The notes beneath the pieces are model-generated. The model ran no database searches, was not told the DNA's origin, and saw only the letters and a program-made list of their open reading frames with translations. Of a DNA stretch of 64,000 nt, positions 9,855 through 18,413 are shown one piece after another (position 1 is the first letter of the stretch; every line of letters begins with the position of its first letter). The position numbers and the translations under genes were made by a program. The DNA lies in contig JALOTL010000008.1 in the NCBI GenBank assembly GCA_025457915.1, positions 62,001-126,000 on the forward strand, read 5' to 3'. The stretch is from Spirochaetota bacterium. Lineage in GTDB: Bacteria; Spirochaetota; UBA4802; UBA5550.

Positions 9855-9883
9855 TTGACACTACAATCTTATTTTAATACTTT
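9855..9883 (+). promoter_or_regulatory. Promoter of the tRNA-fMet/tRNA-Met pair
   Basis: Consensus -35 TTGACA at 9855-9860, a 17 nt spacer, then TACTTT at 9878-9883. Mature tRNA begins 12 nt further on, the right distance for a sigma-70-type start near 9890. The same hexamer pair and spacing occur at 29448-29476. Confidence 0.6.
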
Positions 9884-9894
9884 GACACCAGTAC

Positions 9895-9967
<73 letters not shown>

Positions 9968-9972
9968 ATTTT

Positions 9973-10046
9973 GGCGGAGTAGCTCAGTAGGTTAGAGCAC
10001 ACGGCTCATATCCGTGGTGTGGGGGGTTCGAGTCCCTCCTCCGCTA
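9973..10046 (+). tRNA. Elongator tRNA-Met (CAT)
   Basis: Acceptor GGCGGAG pairs with CTCCGCT, with one G-U pair at the end. The D arm reads GTAGCTCAGTAGGTTAGAGC, the anticodon loop is CTCATAT and the T arm has TTCGAGT. The D arm and acceptor start closely resemble bacterial elongator tRNA-Met. The alternative for a CAT anticodon, lysidine-modified tRNA-Ile2, fits less well but cannot be fully excluded by eye. CCA is not encoded. It is probably co-transcribed with the initiator tRNA. Confidence 0.88.
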
Positions 10047-10192
10047 ATTCCAGCCTTCTTTTATTTATTGCCTCAATAAAAAATTTCTCGCAAATTCCAG
10101 AACAATGGTTATTATTGTTTGCCTGGAAAAATACTCCCGCCCGTAGCGGGATGTATTCGCGCTCTTCAATTAACAACACGGAGGACATGATA

Positions 10193-10465
10193 ATGGAAAA
10201 CCTTGCGACAACCCTGGCAGGGAACAAGCTTCTTCTCGCCATATTGATCGGAATATTACTGCTCCTGGCATTCGCGCTTATTAAAAAAATAGTAAAATTC
10301 ATTCTTTTCCTGGTACTGATACTCGCCCTCTACCTGGGATACCTGCTGTATACCGGGCAGGAAATCCCCGGGAACAAAAAGGAGACCATCGAATCCATCA
10401 AGGAAAACTCATCCAAGCTCAGGGATACCGGGAAAAAAACCCTGAAAAAAGTACCGAATAAATAA
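10193..10465 (+). CDS. Small membrane protein of unknown function
   Basis: This is a 90-residue protein, or 92 if the ATG at 10187 is used. GGAGG lies 8 nt before the ATG at 10193 and only 2 nt before the earlier one, so the later start is preferred. After a short N-terminus there are two closely spaced hydrophobic stretches (KLLLAILIGILLLLAFALI and FILFLVLILALYLGYLLY) separated by a lysine pair. A charged cytosolic or periplasmic tail rich in Lys and Glu follows. I recognise no family. The gene lies between the tRNA pair and the 5'-nucleotidase gene, 25 nt before the latter. Confidence 0.7.
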   Translation: MENLATTLAGNKLLLAILIGILLLLAFALIKKIVKFILFLVLILALYLGYLLYTGQEIPGNKKETIESIKENSSKLRDTGKKTLKKVPNK

Positions 10466-10490
10466 CCCCTGTCAATTCCGGAGGCATGGC

Positions 10491-12113
10491 ATGACTGTAA
10501 AAAAAATATTTCTTCCTCTTCTGATTGCCGCAGCCCTTACCGCTGAAGGGTATCGCGGTCCCGCGGCGCATGCGGCCGCAGGACCTTTCGGGTTCACCGG
10601 TTCCCGGCATAATGAGAACGGCGCGATCCTGGCAGGGGCGGTGAAGAAAAAGACGCGGCCGTCGAAGAGGTTCCTGGTGACGGTTCTTTTTTTCAACGAC
10701 CTGCACGGCAATCTCCAGCCATTCAATGTGACGGAGGACGGAAAGCAGATCGAGGTGGGCGGGATTGCCCGCATGGCTTACCTCGCAGGGCAGATACGCG
10801 AGGAAAACAAAAAACGGTCCGCTAAAACCTTTCTGCTCGTGGCCGGCGACATCCTGCAGGGAACGCCCATGTCCACGGTGTTCCAGGGCAGGCCGGATTT
10901 CGAATGCCTGAACGCAATGGGCGTCGCGGCAATGACCATCGGGAACCACGAGTTCGACTTCGGTCTCGACAATCTCCTGGAGCTGAAAAAAACCGCAAAG
11001 TTTCCCTTCATCAGTTCGAATATAATCCGGAAGGATACCGGCATGCCCTTCACCGATCCGGGAACAAGTCTCGACATCGGAAACGGAGTGACGCTGAGCG
11101 TCATCGGCGTCACGACAAGCGAACTGCTTACCACGACCGCGCCGGCCAATGTCGAAAAAATTGGCGTGCTTGACCCGGTGAAGTCGGTGAAAAAAGAATA
11201 CGATAAAAAAATAAAAGACGGCCCCGTGATCCTTCTTTCCCACAGCAAGTTCCAGACGGATTCCGAAATCGCTTCCGCGATGCCGGGCCTCCTGGCCATA
11301 ATAGGGGGCCACGACCAGATTCTGTTCGATCCCTGCAAAAAAGTGGCCGGCGTGCCTGTATTCCAGGCCTTCGAGAAAGGGAGATATCTCGGCAGGATTG
11401 ACATCGTTGTGAATCCCGGGACTAAAAAAGCCTGGTTGGAAAAATGGATGTATTACCCCATAACTCCCGGGTTGAAAAAAGACGCGGCCGTCGACGCCAT
11501 TATAACAGGCTACCAGTCCAGGATGGCTGAAAAATTCAGGGAGGTCATAGGACAGACGAAGGTTTTTCTTGACGCGGAAAGGGAAAGGATAAGGTACGAG
11601 GAAACAAATCTCGGCAATTTTGTTTCCGATGTCATGAGGGAGACAACCGGGGCAGATATAGCCCTGATCAACGCGGGCGCGCTGAGGTCGAGCGTGAACG
11701 CCGGCAGGATCACCATTGAGGATGTATTCAAGGTCATGCCATATCCGAACGAGGTGATAGTCGCAAGGCTTACCGGGACGGAGATCGCGGAAGTACTGAA
11801 GCGCTCGGCACAGGGCGGGAAAGCCGACGAAGACGGCGGATTCCTTCACGTTTCAGGGTTGAGGTTCAAAATCGACGGTAAAACTCCTGTTGAAATTTTC
11901 ATGGTTCCGTCAAACGCGGCGCTCGATCCATCCAGGACCTACAGCGTGGCAATAACGGATTTTATGGCATCCGGCGGAGACGGGTACATGACATTCTCGG
12001 GCAAGCCGTCATACAGGACCGGTTCTCCGCTCAGGGAGCTGCTTGTTGATGCCATCAAGAAAAAAACTGAAATAAATCCCGTGAAGGAGGGGAGGATTAC
12101 CAGGATCAAATAA
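10491..12113 (+). CDS. UshA-like 5'-nucleotidase / metallophosphatase, secreted
   Basis: This is a secreted dinuclear-metal phosphoesterase likely acting on nucleotides or UDP-sugars in the periplasm. A signal peptide (MTVKKIFLPLLIAAALTAEG) is followed by the metallophosphatase motifs FNDLHGN, GDILQGTP, GNHEFDFG, a His in LLSHSK and GGHDQ. The C-terminal substrate domain has NLGNFVSDVMRETTGADIAL, NAGALRSS and DFMASGGDGY, the classic UshA/5'-nucleotidase signature. The length of 540 aa is normal. The start sits 7 nt behind GGAGG. A glutamine in place of the last His of the GGHxH motif also occurs in E. coli UshA, so it is no defect. The physiological substrate is not decided by sequence. Confidence 0.9.
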   Translation: MTVKKIFLPLLIAAALTAEGYRGPAAHAAAGPFGFTGSRHNENGAILAGAVKKKTRPSKRFLVTVLFFNDLHGNLQPFNVTEDGKQIEVGGIARMAYLAGQIREENKKRSAKTFLLVAGDILQGTPMSTVFQGRPDFECLNAMGVAAMTIGNHEFDFGLDNLLELKKTAKFPFISSNIIRKDTGMPFTDPGTSLDIGNGVTLSVIGVTTSELLTTTAPANVEKIGVLDPVKSVKKEYDKKIKDGPVILLSHSKFQTDSEIASAMPGLLAIIGGHDQILFDPCKKVAGVPVFQAFEKGRYLGRIDIVVNPGTKKAWLEKWMYYPITPGLKKDAAVDAIITGYQSRMAEKFREVIGQTKVFLDAERERIRYEETNLGNFVSDVMRETTGADIALINAGALRSSVNAGRITIEDVFKVMPYPNEVIVARLTGTEIAEVLKRSAQGGKADEDGGFLHVSGLRFKIDGKTPVEIFMVPSNAALDPSRTYSVAITDFMASGGDGYMTFSGKPSYRTGSPLRELLVDAIKKKTEINPVKEGRITRIK

Positions 12114-12152
12114 AAAATTTTGGCCCCTTAAATCTGGACAGGCAGGAATGGA

Positions 12153-12566
12153 TCACTCTTCATCTTCTTCCTTGCTGTATATTATGAAGTCCTTCAATCC
12201 TATCAGCCTGTTGTCTTTCTTCAGATCGGTCAGGACGATGCGGTATTCGCCGTCCTTGAGACCGGAGATCCTGTCGTAAATGCAGGTCTTTTCTCGAGAC
12301 ACGTTGTCGATCCTGCTTTTTATCTCCACCCAGACCAGCTCCTTTCTCATGAGGAGCACGCCGATTTTCCTGTTGTCCTTCACCCTGTCAAAGGCAAAAA
12401 CCCAGTCGACTGCCACTGAGGACGGAAATTCGACAGGCGCGGTCTTTTTCTTATACACGTCTTCATAGGGCATCCTGAATGCGAATTCACCGGAAAGCCC
12501 GCCGCAGGAGATGAAGGACGCGAAAAGGATGAAGGCAATCGTTCTGACAAAGCCGTGGTTTGACAT
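12153..12566 (-). CDS. Putative small lipoprotein, unknown function
   Basis: This is a 137 aa protein. A signal sequence ends in FASFISCGG, a loose lipobox of the kind seen in spirochetes, with the lipidated residue at Cys21. The rest is a compact charged domain with alternating beta-like segments (VEFPSSVAVDWVFAFDRV, YRIVLTDLKKDNRLIGL) and no known motif. An AAGGTG lies 7 nt before the start, inside the end of the preceding gene. It is the last gene of the operon that begins with the barrel gene at 17073. No function can be assigned. Confidence 0.72.
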   Translation of the reverse strand: MSNHGFVRTIAFILFASFISCGGLSGEFAFRMPYEDVYKKKTAPVEFPSSVAVDWVFAFDRVKDNRKIGVLLMRKELVWVEIKSRIDNVSREKTCIYDRISGLKDGEYRIVLTDLKKDNRLIGLKDFIIYSKEEDEE

Positions 12567-12567
12567 A

Positions 12568-12750
12568 TTATTTCACCTTGTACTGGTCCTTATCAAGTTC
12601 TATGACGCCATTTTCGCGCATCCTGGTTTTCTTCCCGTCACCCGCGCCCCGGCCGGCCGTTCTTACGCCCCTGAAAAGACGGTAACCCAGCCTTACCAGG
12701 GCATAGATCAGATAGACGATTAAAACAAAATATATGAATTTTAAAACCAT
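12568..12750 (-). CDS. Small membrane protein of unknown function
   Basis: A 60-residue protein with one N-terminal transmembrane helix (FIYFVLIVYLIYALVRLGY), a basic Gly/Arg linker and a short tail RENGVIELDKDQYKV. GGGGG precedes the ATG at a good distance and the stop abuts the ribosome-binding region of the next gene, so I take it as real. The tail looks like a conserved peptide, but I cannot name a family. It lies 19 nt after pdxJ in the same operon. Confidence 0.68.
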   Translation of the reverse strand: MVLKFIYFVLIVYLIYALVRLGYRLFRGVRTAGRGAGDGKKTRMRENGVIELDKDQYKVK

Positions 12751-12768
12751 TTTCTAACCCCCGGGTCT

Positions 12769-13494
12769 TCACGACCCGTTTATAACGTCGAGAAGCTCGC
12801 GCACAGCCCCGTCCAGTCCTATGAATACGGACCTGGATATTATGGAATGCCCTATGTTCAGCTCCTCCAGGCCGGCCGCCTTGAGAACGGGAGGAAGATT
12901 CCCCGCGTTAAGTCCGTGGCCGGCGTTCACACCGATGCCGATCTCCACGGCCCTTTCCGCGGAGCGGTATATCCTTTTTATTTCCGCCCCCTCCCCGGGG
13001 CCTCCGAAGACGTTGCAATAGGAGCCGGTATGGATCTCAATATAATCCGCGCCCGCGTCCCTTGATCTTTCAACTGCAACGGGATCGGGCTCGATGAAAA
13101 GCGATATCAGCGTCCCCCTTCCCTTGAATATACCGACCACCTTTTTGATCCTGTCAAGGTTGGCGGCGACATCGAGCCCCCCCTCCGTCGTTATTTCCTC
13201 GCGCCTTTCGGGAACAAGCGTTATCTGGTCAGGCGCCAGCCTCAGGGCGATTTCGATGATTTCATCGGAAAGGGCCATTTCCAGGTTGAATTTCCCTTTT
13301 ACGATTTTTTTCAGCGCCTCAACGTCCCTGTCCTGAATATGTCGCCTGTCCTCCCTGAGGTGGACGGTTATCCCGGCGGCCCCGATTTTTTCGCATACGG
13401 CGGCGCCTTTCAATGGGTCGGGCTCAAGCCCTCCGCGGGCCTGTCTCAGTGTGGCTATATGATCGACATTGACGCAAAGCTTTATTTTCGGCAT
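12769..13494 (-). CDS. pdxJ: Pyridoxine 5'-phosphate synthase
   Basis: PdxJ closes the pyridine ring from 1-deoxyxylulose 5-phosphate and 3-amino-2-oxopropyl phosphate in de novo vitamin B6 synthesis. The TIM-barrel protein of 241 aa has the family's N-terminal LCVNVDHIATLRQARGG, then ITVHLREDRRHIQDRDV, FNLEMALSDEI, ITLVPERREEITTEGGLD, IEIHTGSYC and GVNAGHGLN. It follows the ybbR gene by 10 nt. Its substrate is the product of dxs, which lies 5 kb away. The ribosome-binding site is weak, which suggests coupling to the upstream gene. Confidence 0.96.
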   Translation of the reverse strand: MPKIKLCVNVDHIATLRQARGGLEPDPLKGAAVCEKIGAAGITVHLREDRRHIQDRDVEALKKIVKGKFNLEMALSDEIIEIALRLAPDQITLVPERREEITTEGGLDVAANLDRIKKVVGIFKGRGTLISLFIEPDPVAVERSRDAGADYIEIHTGSYCNVFGGPGEGAEIKRIYRSAERAVEIGIGVNAGHGLNAGNLPPVLKAAGLEELNIGHSIISRSVFIGLDGAVRELLDVINGS

Positions 13495-13504
13495 ATATTA
13501 TACG

Positions 13505-14476
13505 TCATTTCCTGGTAATTTTAACGGTCACCTTTTCTGGATAAACGAAAACGGTATCGGCCTCATCCCCGTTTTTCAACTGAACGGAAACCGGGATGTC
13601 CTTTTCGATGACCTTTTTTCCGGTCTTTTCAAACAACGCCTTGATCCCCGCGGTAGCCACGTCGATGAAAGCCTCCACGTCCCCCTGCGCCACCTTTTTT
13701 TTCTGGCCCCTGAAAAAAATGATCACGTCGGCGACGCCTGGATTATAGATGAAGTTCTTGTCCGGGTTCTTGATTACCAGGGGGGACCTGACCTCGTAGA
13801 CGTTAGCCTGTTCAATTATCTGGACCGATACCCTGACGTTTGTTTCACTGAGGGCAACGGCCTCCCCATCGGCGCTCTTCAGGTCCACCTGCTTCACGAC
13901 ATCTCCGGAAAGGCCGGTTATGTTTACGTCGTCCGAATATATGAAATCTATTTTTTCAAGCAGGGACTGCGGCCCGCTTATCATGACCTTTTCCGGCATC
14001 ACCCTGACCCTGCCGAGGATGTATCCCGGCCTGAAATCTCCGGTAATCCTCGGCAGCACCCTCACCCACTTCTCGTCTATCCTCTCGGCCCTTATATCGA
14101 TCTCCGGGGGAGACAGTGTCACGCTGACGCTTTCAGGTATCATCTGTCTGGTTATGAGTACCGGGTATTTTTTAATCTCACCGATTTTCGGCCTCTGGAG
14201 ATCGACGAAGGCCCTCACCTGCTTTGTATTGAAAGTGCGCAGGGACTCCTTCTTCCCGTCGAGAACGACGCTGACCTGGGTCGTGGACATCTGCGAAACG
14301 GTGAGGTAAGTGGGAAGGTTCCTGATCTCAACCGGGACCTTGAACCTGATCGTCTCGGATTTGCTCGAGGAGACGAATGCCCAGAGAATGACCGACAGGG
14401 ACATGCAGATGATCTTCGGCGCGAAATTCCGTTCCCTGGCGATCATCACCGATCTTTTTGTCATTCTTTTAATCAC
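13505..14476 (-). CDS. YbbR-domain protein (CdaR-like regulator of diadenylate cyclase)
   Basis: This is a 323 aa protein with an N-terminal membrane anchor (FAPKIICMSLSVILWAFVSS) and three or four YbbR repeats in the exported part, each with a PVEIRNLP or GPQSLLEKIDFI-type segment. In Firmicutes the equivalent protein CdaR binds and tunes the membrane cyclase CdaA. Here the gene overlaps cdaA by 4 nt (ATGA), so the two are almost certainly made together. Inference: it senses something outside the inner membrane and adjusts c-di-AMP output. Confidence 0.88.
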   Translation of the reverse strand: MIKRMTKRSVMIARERNFAPKIICMSLSVILWAFVSSSKSETIRFKVPVEIRNLPTYLTVSQMSTTQVSVVLDGKKESLRTFNTKQVRAFVDLQRPKIGEIKKYPVLITRQMIPESVSVTLSPPEIDIRAERIDEKWVRVLPRITGDFRPGYILGRVRVMPEKVMISGPQSLLEKIDFIYSDDVNITGLSGDVVKQVDLKSADGEAVALSETNVRVSVQIIEQANVYEVRSPLVIKNPDKNFIYNPGVADVIIFFRGQKKKVAQGDVEAFIDVATAGIKALFEKTGKKVIEKDIPVSVQLKNGDEADTVFVYPEKVTVKITRK

Positions 14477-15279
14477 AGCCTGTATTCTTCCTCGTACGCG
14501 GTCTTCGGATTAAGGAAAAAAAGTATCATGTTTTTAAGATCTGAAACCCTGATCTTTGAAAGCATTCTGCCGTTCACCATTATGCAGATGTTCCCGGTTT
14601 CTTCGGAGGTCAGTATGACAAGGGCATCGGTTTCTTCGGCTATGCCCAGACCGGCCCTGTGCCTTGCGCCGTGCTGTTTCTTGAGTTGCTTGGAGTCGCT
14701 CAGCGGCAGGTAGCATGCGGCCGCCGCTATTCTCCCCTCCTGTATGATTATCGCGCCGTCATGAAGCGGGGTCAGGGGGAAAAATATCGTTCTTATCATT
14801 TCCTCGGATATCATCGAATTTACCGATACACCGGACTCTATGTATATCTTGAGGCCGGTATTCCTTTCGATAACGATCAACGAGCCGACCCTTTCCTCTG
14901 ACATGGAAACGACAGCGTTTACGACCTCATCAAGGGGAAATGATTCCTTGACGGCTTCGGCGGATATCCAGTTCCTCTGGCCGAACTGCGTTATCAGCCT
15001 CCTGAGTTCGGGCTGGAAAAGGATGATTACAGTTATGACAAGGTAGGATGTTATGTTCTTTATGAGCCAGTCAAGGGTCTCCAGCCTCAGGTAGCTGGAA
15101 AGGACCGCCACCGCGAAAATGATGATGACTCCCTTGACAAGCTGCACCGCCCTCGTGTTGGTTATGAATGTATAGACCCAGTAAAAAATCGTGGCGACTA
15201 TTATTATATCGAGGACGTTCCTTATATAATCCCAGGAGGTCGAGAAAAAGAATATCACTCTGTCAAAATACGCGTCCAT
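14473..15279 (-). CDS. cdaA: Diadenylate cyclase, membrane type
   Basis: CdaA makes cyclic di-AMP from two ATP. The 268 aa protein has three N-terminal transmembrane helices (residues about 18-88) and a DAC domain with both catalytic motifs: Asp174-Gly-Ala176 in PLHDGAIIIQ and Arg206-His-Arg208 in GARHRAGLGI. The operon context (folP before it, ybbR after it) matches the wide bacterial cdaA-cdaR arrangement. Neither a c-di-AMP phosphodiesterase of the GdpP type nor a ydaO-like riboswitch was seen in this window. Confidence 0.95.
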   Translation of the reverse strand: MDAYFDRVIFFFSTSWDYIRNVLDIIIVATIFYWVYTFITNTRAVQLVKGVIIIFAVAVLSSYLRLETLDWLIKNITSYLVITVIILFQPELRRLITQFGQRNWISAEAVKESFPLDEVVNAVVSMSEERVGSLIVIERNTGLKIYIESGVSVNSMISEEMIRTIFFPLTPLHDGAIIIQEGRIAAAACYLPLSDSKQLKKQHGARHRAGLGIAEETDALVILTSEETGNICIMVNGRMLSKIRVSDLKNMILFFLNPKTAYEEEYRL

Positions 15280-16088
15280 CAGGAGACCCTCTTAAGCATT
15301 TCAAGACCGGCCAGGGCCAGCATGTGTTCACTTACGTCATGAACCCTGATGATGTCCGCTCCCTCGAAGATCGAAACCGCGTTAAGGGCGATGGTCGCGG
15401 GAAGCCTGTCGGAATCCACGCTGTAAAGCTTCCCGATGAGGGATTTCCTTGAAAGTCCTATAAGCACCGGGTATCCCAGTCTCTTGATCGTTTTGATTCC
15501 GGAAATGATCCTGTAATTGTCCTCCAGGGTCTTTCCGAAACCTATACCGGGATCCACGATGATATTTTCCTTTTTTACGCCGGCCCTTACGGCCCTGGAG
15601 GCGGCATCACCGAGAAAGGACGTTATCTCGCCGATCAAATCCCCGTAAACCGGGTTTTCCTGCATGTTTTCCGGGCGCCCTTTTATGTGGGCCAGGACTA
15701 TCTTCGCCCCGTATTCAGCCGCAAGGTCCGCCAGGCCTTCATCGAACGTCAGTCCGCTTATGTCATTGATTATTTCAGCGCCGGCCTTAAGCGCCTGTTC
15801 CGCCACATCGCGCTTCGAGGTATCCACGGATATCGGGATACCTATATCTGAGGAAATCCTTTCGATGACGGGTATTACCCTGCCTGCCTCCTCCGCCGCA
15901 TCAACGGGTTTCGAACCGGGACGCGTTGATTCCCCGCCGACATCTATGATGTCCGCGCCCTCGTCCCTTATTTCGTACGCGCGCCTCACGGCCCCTTCAA
16001 TGGAAAAATATTTTCCTCCGTCATAAAAGGAATCCGGGGTTACGTTCAATATTCCCATTATTTTCGTTTTCTCAGGCAAAATCTCCAC
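15279..16088 (-). CDS. folP: Dihydropteroate synthase
   Basis: FolP joins p-aminobenzoate to the pterin diphosphate in folate synthesis. The 269 aa protein shows both signature regions: MGILNVTPDSFYDGG at the N-terminus and GADIIDVGGESTRPGS shortly after. IPISVDTSK, the INDISG strand and a closing DIIRVHDV follow. The ATG of cdaA overlaps the last base of this gene's stop, so translation is coupled. It begins 1 nt after the stop of the upstream barrel gene. Serine/threonine-poor substitutions linked with sulfonamide resistance cannot be judged without an alignment. Confidence 0.96.
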   Translation of the reverse strand: MEILPEKTKIMGILNVTPDSFYDGGKYFSIEGAVRRAYEIRDEGADIIDVGGESTRPGSKPVDAAEEAGRVIPVIERISSDIGIPISVDTSKRDVAEQALKAGAEIINDISGLTFDEGLADLAAEYGAKIVLAHIKGRPENMQENPVYGDLIGEITSFLGDAASRAVRAGVKKENIIVDPGIGFGKTLEDNYRIISGIKTIKRLGYPVLIGLSRKSLIGKLYSVDSDRLPATIALNAVSIFEGADIIRVHDVSEHMLALAGLEMLKRVS

Positions 16089-16089
16089 C

Positions 16090-17073
16090 CTAAAACATTA
16101 TATCAAAAGAAACGGTGTTATACAGGTCGCCGGTTTTCACATCCACCCTGAAGGCATAGGCCAGATCGGATCCCCCCAGCCTCATCCTGATGCCGCCGCA
16201 GGCCTTCATGTCCGAAAAACCCAGCCCGATTGCCAGGTATTCTATCGGCGCGTATTCGATGCCCGCGCCGTAGCCGAATTTTTTATTCCCCAGGTATTTC
16301 GACCCGCTGACGGAAAATACGAATTTCTTCCCGGCCAGGAGCGCGGCGCCCGTCCCGAGAGTCGGCCATACGTATTCCTTTCTGTTTTCCGAAAGCCTTC
16401 CCTTCTCCAGCGGATAAAGATACGAGAAGGCGTCCCTCGCTGAAAACGAAAGCTTCAGCATCGGGAGTACATACGTCTGAAGCCCAGCGTCAGAACCGAA
16501 CCCCGCGCGTGAAGCCTTCCCTGTTTTTTTATACAGCCCCTTGAGGGAGATTCCGACCGACGTGATCCCGAAATTCGTCGCGTATGACATGTAACCGGTC
16601 GAATAATCATGGACCGATCCGTCAAGGCCCCTGATCCTCATGCCGTCCCTGTCAAAACGGCCGTAATATGCGCCTGTGCCGAAAACCCCTCCGAATAGGC
16701 CTGTCGCTATACCCATAAAACCGGATTGCGCGGGACTAATACCGGTATAGCTTGCGCCGATCTGGAAAAATCTATTGTCTGTCCCGCCTCCCGAAAAATT
16801 TGTCAGATCGTCCTCCCCGCCGGGTCCGCTTTTGCCATCCCCGTCCCCGATTTTATTCTTTCCCTTTGCATCGTAAAGGCCGGCGGGGTTCCAGTAAATG
16901 GAATAAACGTCGTCAACCAGCGCGTCGGCCGAACAGCCTGCCGCATTGTATCTCGCGCCCGGACCGCCGTCATACAACGACGATTTTCCATGACCCGCTT
17001 CAGTTCCAAGCACTGCGCCCTGAAGAAGCATTATAAAAAAAACCATGACGGTGGAGAAGGACGCGATTCTCAT
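16090..17073 (-). CDS. Outer-membrane barrel-like protein, UPF0164/PorV type
   Basis: This is an exported protein of 327 aa. A signal peptide (MRIASFSTVMVFFIMLLQGAVLG) is followed by PGARYNAAGCSADALVDDVYSIYWNPAGLYD. That block resembles the conserved segment of PorV/PorQ and spirochetal UPF0164 proteins (a DD..SIYWNPAG core). The rest alternates aromatic and glycine residues and ends in a Phe (VSFDIMF), as expected of an outer-membrane beta-barrel. Known members are FadL-like; transport or secretion roles are proposed. It heads the folP-cdaA-ybbR-pdxJ operon. Confidence 0.75.
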   Translation of the reverse strand: MRIASFSTVMVFFIMLLQGAVLGTEAGHGKSSLYDGGPGARYNAAGCSADALVDDVYSIYWNPAGLYDAKGKNKIGDGDGKSGPGGEDDLTNFSGGGTDNRFFQIGASYTGISPAQSGFMGIATGLFGGVFGTGAYYGRFDRDGMRIRGLDGSVHDYSTGYMSYATNFGITSVGISLKGLYKKTGKASRAGFGSDAGLQTYVLPMLKLSFSARDAFSYLYPLEKGRLSENRKEYVWPTLGTGAALLAGKKFVFSVSGSKYLGNKKFGYGAGIEYAPIEYLAIGLGFSDMKACGGIRMRLGGSDLAYAFRVDVKTGDLYNTVSFDIMF

Positions 17074-17589
17074 AATGACAAAAAATCCTGTATAAAAACC
17101 ATTATTAACGCGCTTGCGGATGGGTTAATAATTACAATCTGTAATATAATAAAATATTTCAAATCGTGATTTATCAGCACACGCCCGCGCGGGGAAATCT
17201 CAAATAAAAAAAACGGCGATACCATTATTCCATCATACCGCGCCCATCCTGAAGGCCCGATGAACGCTTTAAACTATTTGAAAATGGAATCAAATCAAGG
17301 TTACCCGGAAATTTTGCCATTTGCCGGATGTCGATGAAATTATTTAAAAAATAAAACACCGTATCCGGAACAAAAAACCAATATAATGGAACCTCTAATA
17401 ATAAAATCAGGGTGTTCCCTTGCGGGCACTTTGAATGTATAAATTAGATTTTTTCAGTGTTTTAATAATGAAAAATCTAATTTATGAAGGTTTCCATTAT
17501 AATATAACAATCAAATGTTAAAAATGAGGTCAACAAATATTTGGGTTGTTTACCCCTAATTCTTTTTTAAAAGGAGAGGGCCCGCTGAT
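17074..17589. other. AT-rich intergenic region with nested inverted repeats
   Basis: About 515 bp without a credible gene. It separates the operon ending upstream with tlyA from the barrel gene's 5' end. The half near 17381-17505 holds two nested inverted repeats (entered separately). The remainder is AT-rich, with no clear -35/-10 pair I would defend, although the promoter of the barrel operon should be here. Confidence 0.6.
17381..17505. repeat. Nested inverted repeats (MITE-like or structured RNA)
   Basis: Inner arms: ATAAATTAGATTTTTTCA at 17439-17456 and its complement at 17469-17485, with one extra T on the left and a 12 nt loop. Outer arms: ATATAATGGAACCT at 17381-17394 and AGGTTTCCATTATAAT at 17488-17503, imperfect by one base. 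The right arms are nearly contiguous, while about 44 nt separate the left arms. There is no coding capacity. Confidence 0.6.
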
Positions 17590-18405
17590 TCAATCGAGCT
17601 CATCATGGGCCTTTTTTACCGCATCGCCGATCAGGACGTTTAATTCGCCGAAAGCGGGGGAAGCGCCCTTTCCATCGGACACGTTAAAGTATGCGAGAAA
17701 TTCGATATTACCGGCAGGGCCTTTCATCGGAGAATGCGTAAGACCCTTGAGAGACATGCCCTTCGATAAAAGCGATCCGATTACCCGGGCGAGGATGGCT
17801 CTGTGGGCCTCTTCCTTTCTTACCACGCCCTTTTTATGCTCCCCGGGATCGGCCTCGAACTGGGGCTTGATCAGCATGATTCCGTCGCATCCCTGGAAAA
17901 TCTCCATGATTTTATCGTATGCCTTTGTTATGGATATGAAGGACAGGTCTGCGGTGATGAATTCCACGTCGCCGTTAAAGCTGGCTGGCGTGAGGCTTCT
18001 CACGTTGGTCCTTTCCATAACGACCACCCTGGGATCAGACCTCAGGGAATAATCCAGCTGTCCGTATCCCACGTCAACGGCGTATACCTTCACCGCCCCG
18101 TTTTCAAGCAGGCAGTGCGTAAAACCGCCGGTGGAGGATCCAATGTCCGCCGCGGTCATTCCTTTTACGGAGACATTGAAGGTCTTCAGTGCATGAAAAA
18201 GCTTCTCGCCGCCCCTGCTGACAAAAAGACCGCCCGGCCTGAGCACGGTGATGTTTTCGTCCCCGGATACGGTCCTGGAAGGGGTCCTTACCGTCTCCCC
18301 GTCGACCTTGATCCATCCGGCAAGAATCTCCTTCAAGGCCTTCTCCCTGGACTTCGAAAGCCCGCTCTCGGACAGGAATTTATCGAGCCTGGTTCCCTTC
18401 TTCAT
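17590..18405 (-). CDS. tlyA: TlyA-family rRNA 2'-O-methyltransferase
   Basis: This 271 aa protein combines an N-terminal S4 RNA-binding domain (TRLDKFLSESGLSKSREKAL) with an FtsJ-like Rossmann methyltransferase (AADIGSSTGGFTHCLLENGA, then VDVGYGQLDYSLR). FITADLSFISI and LIKPQFEADP complete the family motifs. TlyA proteins methylate ribose in 16S and 23S rRNA and were once called haemolysins. It is the last gene of the rny-ymdB-dxs-tlyA cluster, 8 nt after dxs; a dxs-tlyA pairing is common in bacteria. Confidence 0.93.
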   Translation of the reverse strand: MKKGTRLDKFLSESGLSKSREKALKEILAGWIKVDGETVRTPSRTVSGDENITVLRPGGLFVSRGGEKLFHALKTFNVSVKGMTAADIGSSTGGFTHCLLENGAVKVYAVDVGYGQLDYSLRSDPRVVVMERTNVRSLTPASFNGDVEFITADLSFISITKAYDKIMEIFQGCDGIMLIKPQFEADPGEHKKGVVRKEEAHRAILARVIGSLLSKGMSLKGLTHSPMKGPAGNIEFLAYFNVSDGKGASPAFGELNVLIGDAVKKAHDELD

Positions 18406-18413
18406 GGATCCGG

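Noticed and set aside
9973-10046. Reading the second CAT tRNA as tRNA-Ile2
   Set aside because: The D arm and acceptor match elongator tRNA-Met better; a tilS-dependent tRNA-Ile2 would usually show other identity features. Kept as a minor doubt only.
10129-10157. Small hairpin (CCCGC/GCGGG with flanking pairs) after the tRNA pair
   Set aside because: Mismatched stem without a T-run; might end the tRNA transcript but cannot be supported.
11281-11320. Apparent loss of a metal ligand in the UshA-like enzyme (GGHDQ instead of GGHxH)
   Set aside because: E. coli UshA also has Gln here, so it is normal variation.
10419-11849. 476-codon open frame on the minus strand
   Set aside because: It lies fully antisense to the well-supported 5'-nucleotidase, and its translation has no recognisable domain. 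GC-rich third positions create such shadows throughout the window.
13469-14713. 414-codon plus-strand frame
   Set aside because: Antisense to ybbR and the end of cdaA, which have clear family motifs; no ribosome-binding site.
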